A DNA stretch of 5,787 bases from the NCBI GenBank assembly GCA_015655225.1, contig JAATFK010000321.1, forward strand, positions 1 to 5,787, written 5' to 3'. Numbering within the stretch: position 1 is the first letter of the stretch; every line of letters begins with the position of its first letter. The notes under the pieces were generated by a model that saw nothing but the letters and a program-made list of their open reading frames with translations, had not been told where the DNA came from and did not search any database. Source of the stretch: Solirubrobacterales bacterium (GTDB lineage Bacteria > Actinomycetota > Thermoleophilia > Solirubrobacterales > Solirubrobacteraceae). Made by a program: the position numbers and the translations under genes. Shown piece by piece: positions 1 to 4,486 of the stretch.

Positions 1-21
1 ATTTGCAGGCGCTTTCGCTGA

Positions 22-95
22 TCGGGGAGACAGGATTTGAACCTGCGGCCGCCCGGCCCCCAGCCGGGTGCGCTACCAGACTGCGCCACTCCCCG
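22..95 (-). tRNA. tRNA-Pro (anticodon GGG)
   Basis: Read on the minus strand this is a complete 74-nt cloverleaf. The 7-bp acceptor stem is CGGGGAG/CTCCCCG, followed by T8 G9. The D stem is GCGC/GCGC with GG in its loop. The anticodon stem is CCCGG/CCGGG with loop CTGGGGG, so U33 is followed by anticodon GGG (plus-strand 59-61). The variable region has 5 nt. The T arm is GCAGG-TTCAAAT-CCTGT, closed by a G-U pair. The discriminator is A. The C1-G72 first pair and the GGG anticodon identify proline; it would read CCC and CCU. The 3' CCA is not encoded (TCA follows the discriminator), so CCA must be added after transcription. It lies 93 nt downstream of the ABM-like gene on the same strand. Confidence 0.96.
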
Positions 96-116
96 TGGTC
101 ACTGCCGCGACGGCGG

Positions 117-157
117 GGGAGCCGGCGCGTCCGGCGATCATACCGCGCGCGGCTCCC
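117..157 (-). repeat. Strong hairpin between the ABM-like gene and tRNA-Pro
   Basis: On the minus strand, GGGAGCC at 157-151 pairs with GGCTCCC at 123-117. The stem then continues with G150-C124 and, after a single bulged C at 125, CGCG at 149-146 with CGCG at 129-126. That makes about 12 bp, nearly all G-C, closing a 16-nt loop at 130-145. No U-tract follows, so it is not a classic intrinsic terminator. It could end or attenuate transcription from the upstream gene, act as a processing signal ahead of tRNA-Pro, or extrude as DNA. The loop contains the -10-like TATGAT listed separately. Confidence 0.5.
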
Positions 158-164
158 ACGTCCG
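137..164 (-). promoter_or_regulatory. Possible promoter for tRNA-Pro
   Basis: On the minus strand TATGAT (142-137) matches the sigma-70 -10 consensus at five of six positions. CGGACG (164-159) is a weak -35, sharing only the central GAC, at a 16-nt spacing. Transcription would start near 130, about 35 nt before the mature tRNA 5' end, which is a normal distance for a tRNA leader. AT-rich hexamers are rare in this GC-rich sequence, which is why it stands out. The weak -35 keeps confidence low, and tRNA-Pro could also be read through from the upstream tRNA-Gly transcript. Confidence 0.35.
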
Positions 165-188
165 GCCCAGGGGCCGCCGGCGCCCGGG

Positions 189-497
189 CTACCCCGGCAG
201 CTTGCTCGCCAGCACGTCGAGTCTCCCGATGTTCGGCGGCTCCGCGAACAGGTCCTCGGCCTGCGCCATCAGCGCCTCGGCGACTCTGCCGGCGAGGTGC
301 GCGTCTCGGCCCTCCTCGCCCTCGAACACGTCGAAGATCCCGAACGTCGCCTCGTCCAGGCGCACCGCGAACCACGCGATCGTGCCTGCCTCGGCGTCGA
401 CGAGCGGCTCGGCGGATCTCAGGAACTCCGCCACCGCGTCTTCTCTTCCCGCCTTCGCGACCAGCGGGACCCACAGTCCGACGTTCACGTCAGTCAT
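189..497 (-). CDS. Antibiotic biosynthesis monooxygenase (ABM)-fold small protein
   Basis: A 102-residue protein of the ABM superfamily, small dimeric alpha+beta-barrel (ferredoxin-like) proteins related to the quinol monooxygenase YgiN. Length is typical. The first strand is GLWVPLVAKAG (residues 7-17), with the helix REDAVAEFL after it. The strand pair IAWFAVRLDE and TFGIFDVFEG follows, then the family-typical His in the DAHL segment, and the C-terminal strand IGRLDVLASKLPG. No cofactor motif is expected, because characterised members work on electron-rich aromatics without metal or flavin. The substrate cannot be told, and some family members have no known enzymatic role. I chose the ATG at 497 because GAGGAG stands 7 nt upstream; the open frame extends to 632 but would run through tRNA-Gly. 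The gene lies 21 nt after tRNA-Gly and ahead of tRNA-Pro on the same strand. Four of its six arginines are AGA, unusual for this GC content. Confidence 0.85.
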   Translation of the reverse strand: MTDVNVGLWVPLVAKAGREDAVAEFLRSAEPLVDAEAGTIAWFAVRLDEATFGIFDVFEGEEGRDAHLAGRVAEALMAQAEDLFAEPPNIGRLDVLASKLPG

Positions 498-504
498 GGT
501 GCGG

Positions 505-510
505 CTCCTC
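505..510 (-). promoter_or_regulatory. Ribosome binding site of the ABM-like gene
   Basis: On the minus strand GAGGAG lies 7 nt before the ATG at 497 and only 8 nt after the tRNA-Gly discriminator base. It fixes the start codon and rules out the longer frame that overlaps the tRNA. The ribosome binding site would be freed, or left on the 3' trailer, when the tRNA 3' end is processed. Confidence 0.75.
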
Positions 511-518
511 GTAGGGAG

Positions 519-589
519 AGCGGGCGACGGGAATCGAACCCGCCCTAAGAGCTTGGAAGGCTCCTGTGCAACCACAACACCTCGCCCGC
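519..589 (-). tRNA. tRNA-Gly (anticodon TCC)
   Basis: A complete 71-nt cloverleaf on the minus strand. The acceptor stem is GCGGGCG/CGCCCGC. The D arm is GTGT/GCAC with GG in a 7-nt loop. The anticodon stem is GGAGC/GCTCT with loop CTTCCAA, giving anticodon TCC (plus-strand 555-557), which reads GGA and, by wobble, GGG. The variable region has 4 nt. The T arm is GCGGG-TTCGATT-CCCGT, and the discriminator is U as in bacterial tRNA-Gly. CCA is not encoded (CTC follows). It is the most upstream gene of the minus-strand unit that continues into the ABM-like gene and possibly tRNA-Pro. Confidence 0.96.
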
Positions 590-601
590 GGCGCACCCGG
601 C

Positions 602-607
602 ATCTTA
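602..607 (-). promoter_or_regulatory. Possible -10 element for the tRNA-Gly unit
   Basis: TAAGAT on the minus strand (607-602) is the only AT-rich -10-like hexamer in the 75-nt gap between tRNA-Gly and the divergent sulfotransferase gene. Transcription would start near 595, just before the mature tRNA at 589. I see no convincing -35 at 16-18 nt (the bases there are G-rich), so this is a weak call resting on position and composition. Confidence 0.27.
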
Positions 608-651
608 TCGTGGAGCCGTCCCCCTCCCGCACCGACGGAAACGTCCAACCG

Positions 652-656
652 AAGGA
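652..656 (+). promoter_or_regulatory. Ribosome binding site of the sulfotransferase-like gene
   Basis: AAGGA ends 8 nt before the ATG at 665. It supports that start over an in-frame ATG at 566, which would lie inside tRNA-Gly and add about 33 residues that are not part of the family. Confidence 0.7.
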
Positions 657-664
657 TCCCCACC

Positions 665-1366
665 ATGAAGCTGATCGGCGCCGGCCTCGCCCGCACCGCG
701 ACCACGACCCAGATGGTCGCCCTCGAGCAGCTCGGCCTCGGCCGCTGCTACCACATGCGCGACCTCCTGGCCGACCTCGACCGCGGCGTCCCGCTCTGGG
801 AGGCCGCCCGCGACGGCCACCCCGACTGGCCCGCGATCTTCGACGGCTACGCCACGACCGTCGACTGGCCCTCCGCCTTCTACTACCGCGAGCTGATGGA
901 GGCCTACCCCGACGCCAAGGTCCTCCTCAGCGTCCGCGACGGCGACTCCTGGGAGCGCTCGATGCGCGAGACCGTCTACGCGATGTACTACGGCGACTCG
1001 GCGATGACCCACCTCCTCCGCGCCCAGTACCACCTCGACCCCCTCTGGCGCCGCTACATGGACGTCACCCGCTCGATCTCCTTCGAGGACAACGGTCCCT
1101 ACGCCGGCTCCCACCACGACCGCGACGCCCTCATCGGTGCCGCCGAGCGCTGGAACGCCGAGGTCCAGGCGACCGTTCCCGCCGACCGCCTCCTCGTCTG
1201 GCAGCCCCGCGACGGCTGGGAGCCCCTCTGCGACTTCCTCGACGTCCCCGTCCCCGACGAGCCCCTCCCCCACGTCAACGACACCGCCGGCTTCAAGCAG
1301 ATGCTGAACGGTGGCGCGATCGCGTCGCTCTCCAACTGGTGGGAGAGACAAGCCGCACAGGCCTAG
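665..1366 (+). CDS. Sulfotransferase family protein (Sulfotransfer_4-like)
   Basis: A 233-residue cytoplasmic protein with no signal peptide or obvious membrane segment. It looks full length for the bacterial and fungal proteins of the Sulfotransfer_4 family, P-loop enzymes expected to move a sulfo group from PAPS to a hydroxyl or amine. Family landmarks appear in order: the N-terminal phosphate loop (residues 4-15), the ALEQLGLGRCYHM block (19-31), the strand VDWPSAFYYRELMEAYPDAKV (66-86), the LLSVRDGDSWERSMRETVY block (87-105) that carries the 3'-phosphate contacts, and DGWEPLCDFLDVPVPDEPLPHVND (183-206) near the C terminus. One oddity is that the loop reads GLARTATTT, with alanines where relatives usually have Gly in GxxRTGT; this could weaken PAPS binding. 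The acceptor is unknown, and there is no neighbouring sulfate-activation gene. It converges on the SDR gene, and their stops overlap. Arginines are almost all CGC or CGG-type (one AGA, near the end). Confidence 0.85.
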   Translation: MKLIGAGLARTATTTQMVALEQLGLGRCYHMRDLLADLDRGVPLWEAARDGHPDWPAIFDGYATTVDWPSAFYYRELMEAYPDAKVLLSVRDGDSWERSMRETVYAMYYGDSAMTHLLRAQYHLDPLWRRYMDVTRSISFEDNGPYAGSHHDRDALIGAAERWNAEVQATVPADRLLVWQPRDGWEPLCDFLDVPVPDEPLPHVNDTAGFKQMLNGGAIASLSNWWERQAAQA

Positions 1367-2226
1367 CTCGTCGCCGCCGGCCGCCGCTCCTCCGTCGGCA
1401 CGTCGCCGCCGCCGTCCACCAACGTGGGCGGCGGCCACGGCCCGAACCAGTTGTCGCGCCCTCCGTCGAGCGTCACGACCGACCCGCTGAACGCCCGCCC
1501 CAGCTCCGAGCACAGCAGCGCCACCAGCCACGCGTGCTCCTCCGGCCGCCCGAGCCGCTGCAGCGGCACCGTCCGCGCGACGCTCTCCCGCACCGGCTCC
1601 GGGTACTTGTCCAACGCGTCCGTGCGGAAGTGACCCGCCGCGATCGCGCTGACCGCGATCCCGTCCGCCGCCCACGCCCGCGCCCATTCCCGCGTCAGCT
1701 CCTCGACCGCCGCCCGCGCCGCGCTGGAGTGCGTCATCCCCGGCAGCCCGTGGTGCGGTGACAGCGTCACGTTCACGATCGTCCCCCGCCCCGCCGGCCG
1801 CATCGCCCGCTCCACCGCCAGCTCGCTCATCCGCGCCGTCCCGCCGACGTTCAGCCGCATCACCGCCCGCCAGCCTCTCGCCGCGATCGCCTCCGCCGGC
1901 ACGAAATACTGGCCGCCCGCGTTGTTCACGAGCGCGTCGAGCCGGCCGTGGCGCTCCAGCACGGTCGCGACGATCCGCTCCGCGTCCTCCTCCGAGCGAA
2001 CGTCCCCGACCACCACCGACGCCGACGGCCCGATCCCGGCCGCCGCCGCCTCCAGCACCTCGACCCGCCGCCCCGCCAGCACGACCCGCGCGCCGCACGC
2101 CGCGAGCTCCGTCGCCGCCGCTCTCCCCAGCCCGGTCCCGCCGCCGGTGATCAGCACGACCTGGCCGTCGAGCAGGCCGGGCGCGAAGATCGCGGAGGAC
2201 GCGGCCGAGGCGGGCGACACGGGCAC
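1363..2226 (-). CDS. SDR-family oxidoreductase, trans-2-enoyl-CoA / 2,4-dienoyl-CoA reductase-like
   Basis: A 287-residue short-chain dehydrogenase/reductase with a Rossmann fold. The dinucleotide-binding TGGGTGLG is at 27-34, and ARVVLAGRR (46-54) offers Arg residues after strand 2, suggesting NADPH. D75 follows strand 3, NNAG is at 101-104, and the structural Asn of LNVGG is 126. In the active-site stretch (156-175) Ser156 is present, but the usual Tyr and Lys of YxxxK fall on Ser167 and Arg171 (HSSAARAAV). The same HSGAARAGV-like pattern is known from peroxisomal trans-2-enoyl-CoA reductase (PECR) and related bacterial proteins, so I infer an enoyl-CoA or dienoyl-CoA reductase type rather than a classical alcohol dehydrogenase. 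The C-terminal GGRDNWFGPWPPP also fits that group. The start is GTG 1 nt after the stop of the TfoX-like gene. A second in-frame GTG at 2220 has AGGG at a better 5-nt distance and may be the real start (285 residues). Confidence 0.85.
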   Translation of the reverse strand: MPVSPASAASSAIFAPGLLDGQVVLITGGGTGLGRAAATELAACGARVVLAGRRVEVLEAAAAGIGPSASVVVGDVRSEEDAERIVATVLERHGRLDALVNNAGGQYFVPAEAIAARGWRAVMRLNVGGTARMSELAVERAMRPAGRGTIVNVTLSPHHGLPGMTHSSAARAAVEELTREWARAWAADGIAVSAIAAGHFRTDALDKYPEPVRESVARTVPLQRLGRPEEHAWLVALLCSELGRAFSGSVVTLDGGRDNWFGPWPPPTLVDGGGDVPTEERRPAATS

Positions 2227-2227
2227 C

Positions 2228-2542
2228 CTAGGCGCCGTCGGCGCGCGTCGCGTCGTACGCCTCGGCTGCGAGCGCGGGCCAGTCGTCGGTCGGCTGCGGG
2301 ACGACCGCCCAGCCGCTCAGCTGGCGGCCCCGCCCGGACGGATCGAAGCGCAGGCCGCGCTCCTCCAGCACGAGCAGGTCGACCCGCTCGCGCCCGACCC
2401 GCACGACCAGCTCGCCCTCCCAGATCCCGCAGAACGACTGGCCGTCGAGGCTGATGCTCGGCATGCCCATCATCTCCGTCTCGCGCACGGCGGGATCGGC
2501 GCACAGCTGATCGACGATCCGCCCGTAGGTCTTGAGGGGCAT
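2228..2542 (-). CDS. Small TfoX-N/YjbR-like domain protein
   Basis: A 104-residue soluble protein. The segment EMMGMPSISLDGQSFCGIWEGELVVRVG (23-50) resembles the strand-rich core of TfoX/Sxy N-terminal and MmcQ/YjbR-type domains: a short loop with Met and Gly, a hairpin, an aromatic, then a strand ending in VG. FDPSGRGRQLSGWAVVP (66-82) matches the 'grg..m.gwv.vp' stretch of that group, and the C-terminal helix DWPALAAEAYDATR closes the domain. The full TfoX DNA-uptake regulator has a second C-terminal domain that is absent here, so a role in competence should not be assumed; such stand-alone domains have no established function. ATG at 2542 is preceded by GGAGA about 10 nt upstream. The stop lies 1 nt before the SDR start, which suggests coupled translation. 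There are no AGA arginine codons, unlike the dipZ-like gene just upstream. Confidence 0.7.
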   Translation of the reverse strand: MPLKTYGRIVDQLCADPAVRETEMMGMPSISLDGQSFCGIWEGELVVRVGRERVDLLVLEERGLRFDPSGRGRQLSGWAVVPQPTDDWPALAAEAYDATRADGA

Positions 2543-2550
2543 CGCGACGG

Positions 2551-2579
2551 ATTCTCCGGTCGAGGCCGCCTCAGGTCAA
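2551..2579 (-). promoter_or_regulatory. Possible sigma-70-type promoter for the TfoX-like/SDR pair
   Basis: On the minus strand TTGACC (2579-2574) matches five of six -35 positions. After 17 nt, GAGAAT (2556-2551) matches four of six -10 positions. Initiation 6-8 nt further on would fall at about 2545-2543, directly before the ATG at 2542, so a transcript from here would be leaderless or nearly so, and the GGAGA at 2557-2553 would then serve only read-through mRNA. It lies in the 48-nt gap after the dipZ-like stop and overlaps the hairpin at 2564-2588. Confidence 0.37.
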
Positions 2580-2588
2580 ACGGCGGCC
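2564..2588 (-). repeat. 7-bp GC hairpin just after the dipZ-like stop
   Basis: GGCCGCC at 2588-2582 on the minus strand pairs perfectly with GGCGGCC at 2570-2564 around an 11-nt loop. It begins 2 nt after the dipZ-like TGA (2593-2591) and has no U-tract behind it. It may be a weak terminator or a 3'-end stabiliser. The -35-like TTGACC sits in the loop, so the two readings compete. Confidence 0.35.
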
Positions 2589-2590
2589 GA

Positions 2591-4342
2591 TCAGCCGAAC
2601 GTGAAGGCGTAGCCCTGGACGCCCTTCTGCGGCTCCACCGTCAGCACGTGACGCCCGACTCTCGGCAGCGTCACGAGGTTGTAGAGCCGTTCCTCGTTCA
2701 CCTTCACGACGCTGCCGTGCACGTCGGTGCCGGCGTCGGCCGCCGGGATCGGCTTGCCGTCGAGCAGCAGTCTCACGGACCGCTCCTTACCGGGCGAGCC
2801 GAGCACGAGGTAGACGCGTCTGGCGCCGAAGTTCAGCAGCAGCGAGCCGCCCTGCGCGGTCGCGATCTGGCTCGCGATGCTCCATCTGCCGTGATAGGCG
2901 AGGCCGTCCTGGGGGGCGGCGACGGTGCTGCCGTAGTCGTGCGTGCCGTCGACGATTCTGCCGTTGGAGAAGCGCGCCGCGCGCTCGGAGCCGAGGTAGC
3001 TCTCCGGCGTCGTCAGCGTCTCGGAGGGAGTGATCGCCTTGATCTTCACTCTCGCGTCGGCGGTGTCTCTGTGGCCCGCCTCCTTCAGCAGCGCCTGGAT
3101 CTCGTGCTCTCTCTTCGTGTAGTCGCCCTCGCCGAAGTCGGCGGCGCGCACGCGGCCCTTCGCGTCGATCAGGTACTCGGCGGGCCAGTACTCGTTGCCG
3201 TAGGCGTTCCAGGTCGCCATGTCGTTGTCCTGCACGACCGGGTACTTGATGCCGTTGCTCTTGATCGCCGTCGAGACGTTGCTGGCGACCTTCTCGAAGG
3301 GGAACTCGGGCGTGTGCACGCCGACGATCGTGAGGCCGTCGCCGCGGTAGCGCGCGTCCCACGCCTCCAGGTACGGCAGCGTCCGCAGGCAGTTGATGCA
3401 GCTGTAGGTCCAGAAGTCGATCAGGACGACCCGGCCGCGCAGCGACGCGAGCGTCAGCGGCTTGTCGCCGGGCGTGTTGAACCAGTCCTGCGTCCCGACG
3501 AACGCGGGCGCGGTCCCGAGCACCGGCAGGTTCGAGGGCGACGGCTTGACGCCGCTCTCCTCCTGTCTGTTGACGGCCGCGCCGATCTTGCTGGTGTTCG
3601 CCGGGCGGATGCTCGTCAGCGCCGTTCTCGCGGACGCCGACGCCTCCAGGCTCTGCGACGGGTCGACGAGGAAGCCCGGCACGTCGCGCGCGACGCTCGT
3701 CTCGAAGCGCTGGTCGAGGTTGCCGAGCATCGCGACCGCGACGAGCACCATCACGACGCCGATCCCGATCTGCAGTCTGCCGCTGCGACGCGAGAGCGGT
3801 CCGATCAGTCTGCGGCCGCCGAGCATCAGCCCGTACAGCACGATCCCGGAGCCGATCCCGTAGCAGAGCGCGACCGCCAGCCGGTCGGTGCTGAACGACT
3901 GCGACGCCGAGACGGTGATCACGCCCGCGAGGATCGGCCCGGCGCACGGCGCGTAGACGAACCCGAGGCTGACGCCGACGAGCAGGCCCGACCAGAAGCC
4001 CTCGCGTCTGCGCGAGGCGCCGGCGCTGTTGCCGAAGCGGCTCAGGTACCCCTCGACGCGCGCCGACAGCGGCGGGATCACGAGCGTCACGCCGAACACG
4101 AGCAGGACGACGATCGCGACCGTTCGCAGCAGGTCGTTCGGCAGCCCGAGCGCGCTGATCACGTAGACGAGCGCGACCGTCGCGAAGGTGAAGGAGAGCG
4201 TCAGGCCGGTGACGATCCCGAGCGGGCGGCGGCGTCCGCCCGTCGCGCCCGCGGAGAGGACGACCGGCAGCACCGGCAGGACGCACGGCGAGATTGCGGT
4301 GGCCGCGCCGGCGACGAGCGCGAAGGCCATGAGCAGGACCAT
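2591..4342 (-). CDS. dipZ: DipZ-like cytochrome c biogenesis/thiol-disulfide protein (CcdA + thioredoxin + C-terminal beta domain)
   Basis: A 583-residue membrane protein if started at ATG 4342 (607 if at GTG 4414). Residues 1-210 form a six- or seven-helix CcdA/DsbD transmembrane domain carrying the redox cysteines in SPCVLP (Cys20) and YAPCAGP (Cys133). A linker (210-275) leads to a TlpA-like thioredoxin domain (about 276-425) with WTYSCINC (Cys315, Cys318) and the cis-proline in YWPAEY (Pro387). The C-terminal part (about 440-583) matches the beta-rich, carbohydrate-binding-like domain of mycobacterial DipZ. The family takes electrons from cytoplasmic thioredoxin through the CcdA part and delivers them outside to reduce disulfides, for example in apocytochrome c or oxidised proteins; the exact target here is unknown. 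I prefer ATG 4342, because between 4414 and 4342 codons such as CCT, TCT, TCA, CGT and CCA raise A/T at third positions, and the family begins close to the first helix. Neither start has a good ribosome binding site. By my count 13 of about 42 arginines are AGA. Confidence 0.9.
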   Translation of the reverse strand: MVLLMAFALVAGAATAISPCVLPVLPVVLSAGATGGRRRPLGIVTGLTLSFTFATVALVYVISALGLPNDLLRTVAIVVLLVFGVTLVIPPLSARVEGYLSRFGNSAGASRRREGFWSGLLVGVSLGFVYAPCAGPILAGVITVSASQSFSTDRLAVALCYGIGSGIVLYGLMLGGRRLIGPLSRRSGRLQIGIGVVMVLVAVAMLGNLDQRFETSVARDVPGFLVDPSQSLEASASARTALTSIRPANTSKIGAAVNRQEESGVKPSPSNLPVLGTAPAFVGTQDWFNTPGDKPLTLASLRGRVVLIDFWTYSCINCLRTLPYLEAWDARYRGDGLTIVGVHTPEFPFEKVASNVSTAIKSNGIKYPVVQDNDMATWNAYGNEYWPAEYLIDAKGRVRAADFGEGDYTKREHEIQALLKEAGHRDTADARVKIKAITPSETLTTPESYLGSERAARFSNGRIVDGTHDYGSTVAAPQDGLAYHGRWSIASQIATAQGGSLLLNFGARRVYLVLGSPGKERSVRLLLDGKPIPAADAGTDVHGSVVKVNEERLYNLVTLPRVGRHVLTVEPQKGVQGYAFTFG

Positions 4343-4388
4343 CGCTGGCGAGGATGGCAGGTGGACCTTACGGGCCGATGAAGACGGC

Positions 4389-4405
4389 GCCGCGCCAGGC
4401 GCGGC
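4389..4405 (-). repeat. Short hairpin upstream of the dipZ-like ATG
   Basis: GCCGCGC (4405-4399) and GCGCGGC (4395-4389) on the minus strand form a perfect 7-bp stem with a CTG loop. If translation starts at 4342 it lies in the 5' leader; if at GTG 4414 it lies in the first codons. A few T residues follow (GTCTTCATC), not a true U-tract. It may be a second half of the exporter's transcription end or a leader structure of the dipZ-like gene. Confidence 0.3.
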
Positions 4406-4458
4406 CGAGGTCACCGGCGCGGGATCGCACGCGGCGGTCAGCGGCGACGCGACGCCGA

Positions 4459-4480
4459 TCGCGATCCCAATGGATCGCGA
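4459..4480 (-). terminator. Hairpin terminator candidate after the ABC exporter
   Basis: A perfect 9-bp inverted repeat, TCGCGATCC / GGATCGCGA, with the 4-nt loop ATTG on the minus strand. It starts 6 nt after the permease TGA (4489-4487), the expected place for a transcription end. No U-run follows; U-less hairpins are often proposed as terminators in GC-rich actinobacteria. It would separate the exporter from the dipZ-like gene. The whole 144-nt gap (4343-4486) holds only this hairpin and the one at 4389-4405; I saw no convincing promoter for the dipZ-like gene in it. Confidence 0.45.
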
Positions 4481-4486
4481 AGCGAT

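Noticed and set aside
1..21. Terminator or attachment site after tRNA-Pro
   Set aside because: Only a 3-bp inverted repeat is visible, and there is no repeat of the tRNA 3' end or integrase gene in the window to suggest an integrated element.
498..632. N-terminal extension of the ABM-like protein
   Set aside because: The extra 45 codons cross tRNA-Gly, and a GAGGAG site marks the ATG at 497.
566..664. Upstream ATG for the sulfotransferase-like gene
   Set aside because: It is inside tRNA-Gly; AAGGA and the conserved MKxIGAG beginning support 665.
37..1761. A 574-codon stop-free frame on the plus strand
   Set aside because: It runs across both tRNA genes and is out of frame with the sulfotransferase gene. 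The product is a Pro/Arg-rich chain without recognisable motifs.
4365..4370. TAAGGT on the minus strand as a -10 for the dipZ-like gene
   Set aside because: There is no matching -35 at 16-18 nt; the bases there are all G and C.
1922..4381. An 819-codon stop-free frame on the plus strand
   Set aside because: It lies opposite the SDR, TfoX-like and dipZ-like genes. Its product is a low-complexity Arg/Ala/Asp/His-rich chain with no domain, as expected from the mirror frame of GC-rich genes.
4415..4486. Possible lipobox-like stretch (LTAAC) in the open frame upstream of GTG 4414
   Set aside because: The frame has no usable start codon before it after the stop near 4487, and the region carries a perfect hairpin better explained as a transcription end.
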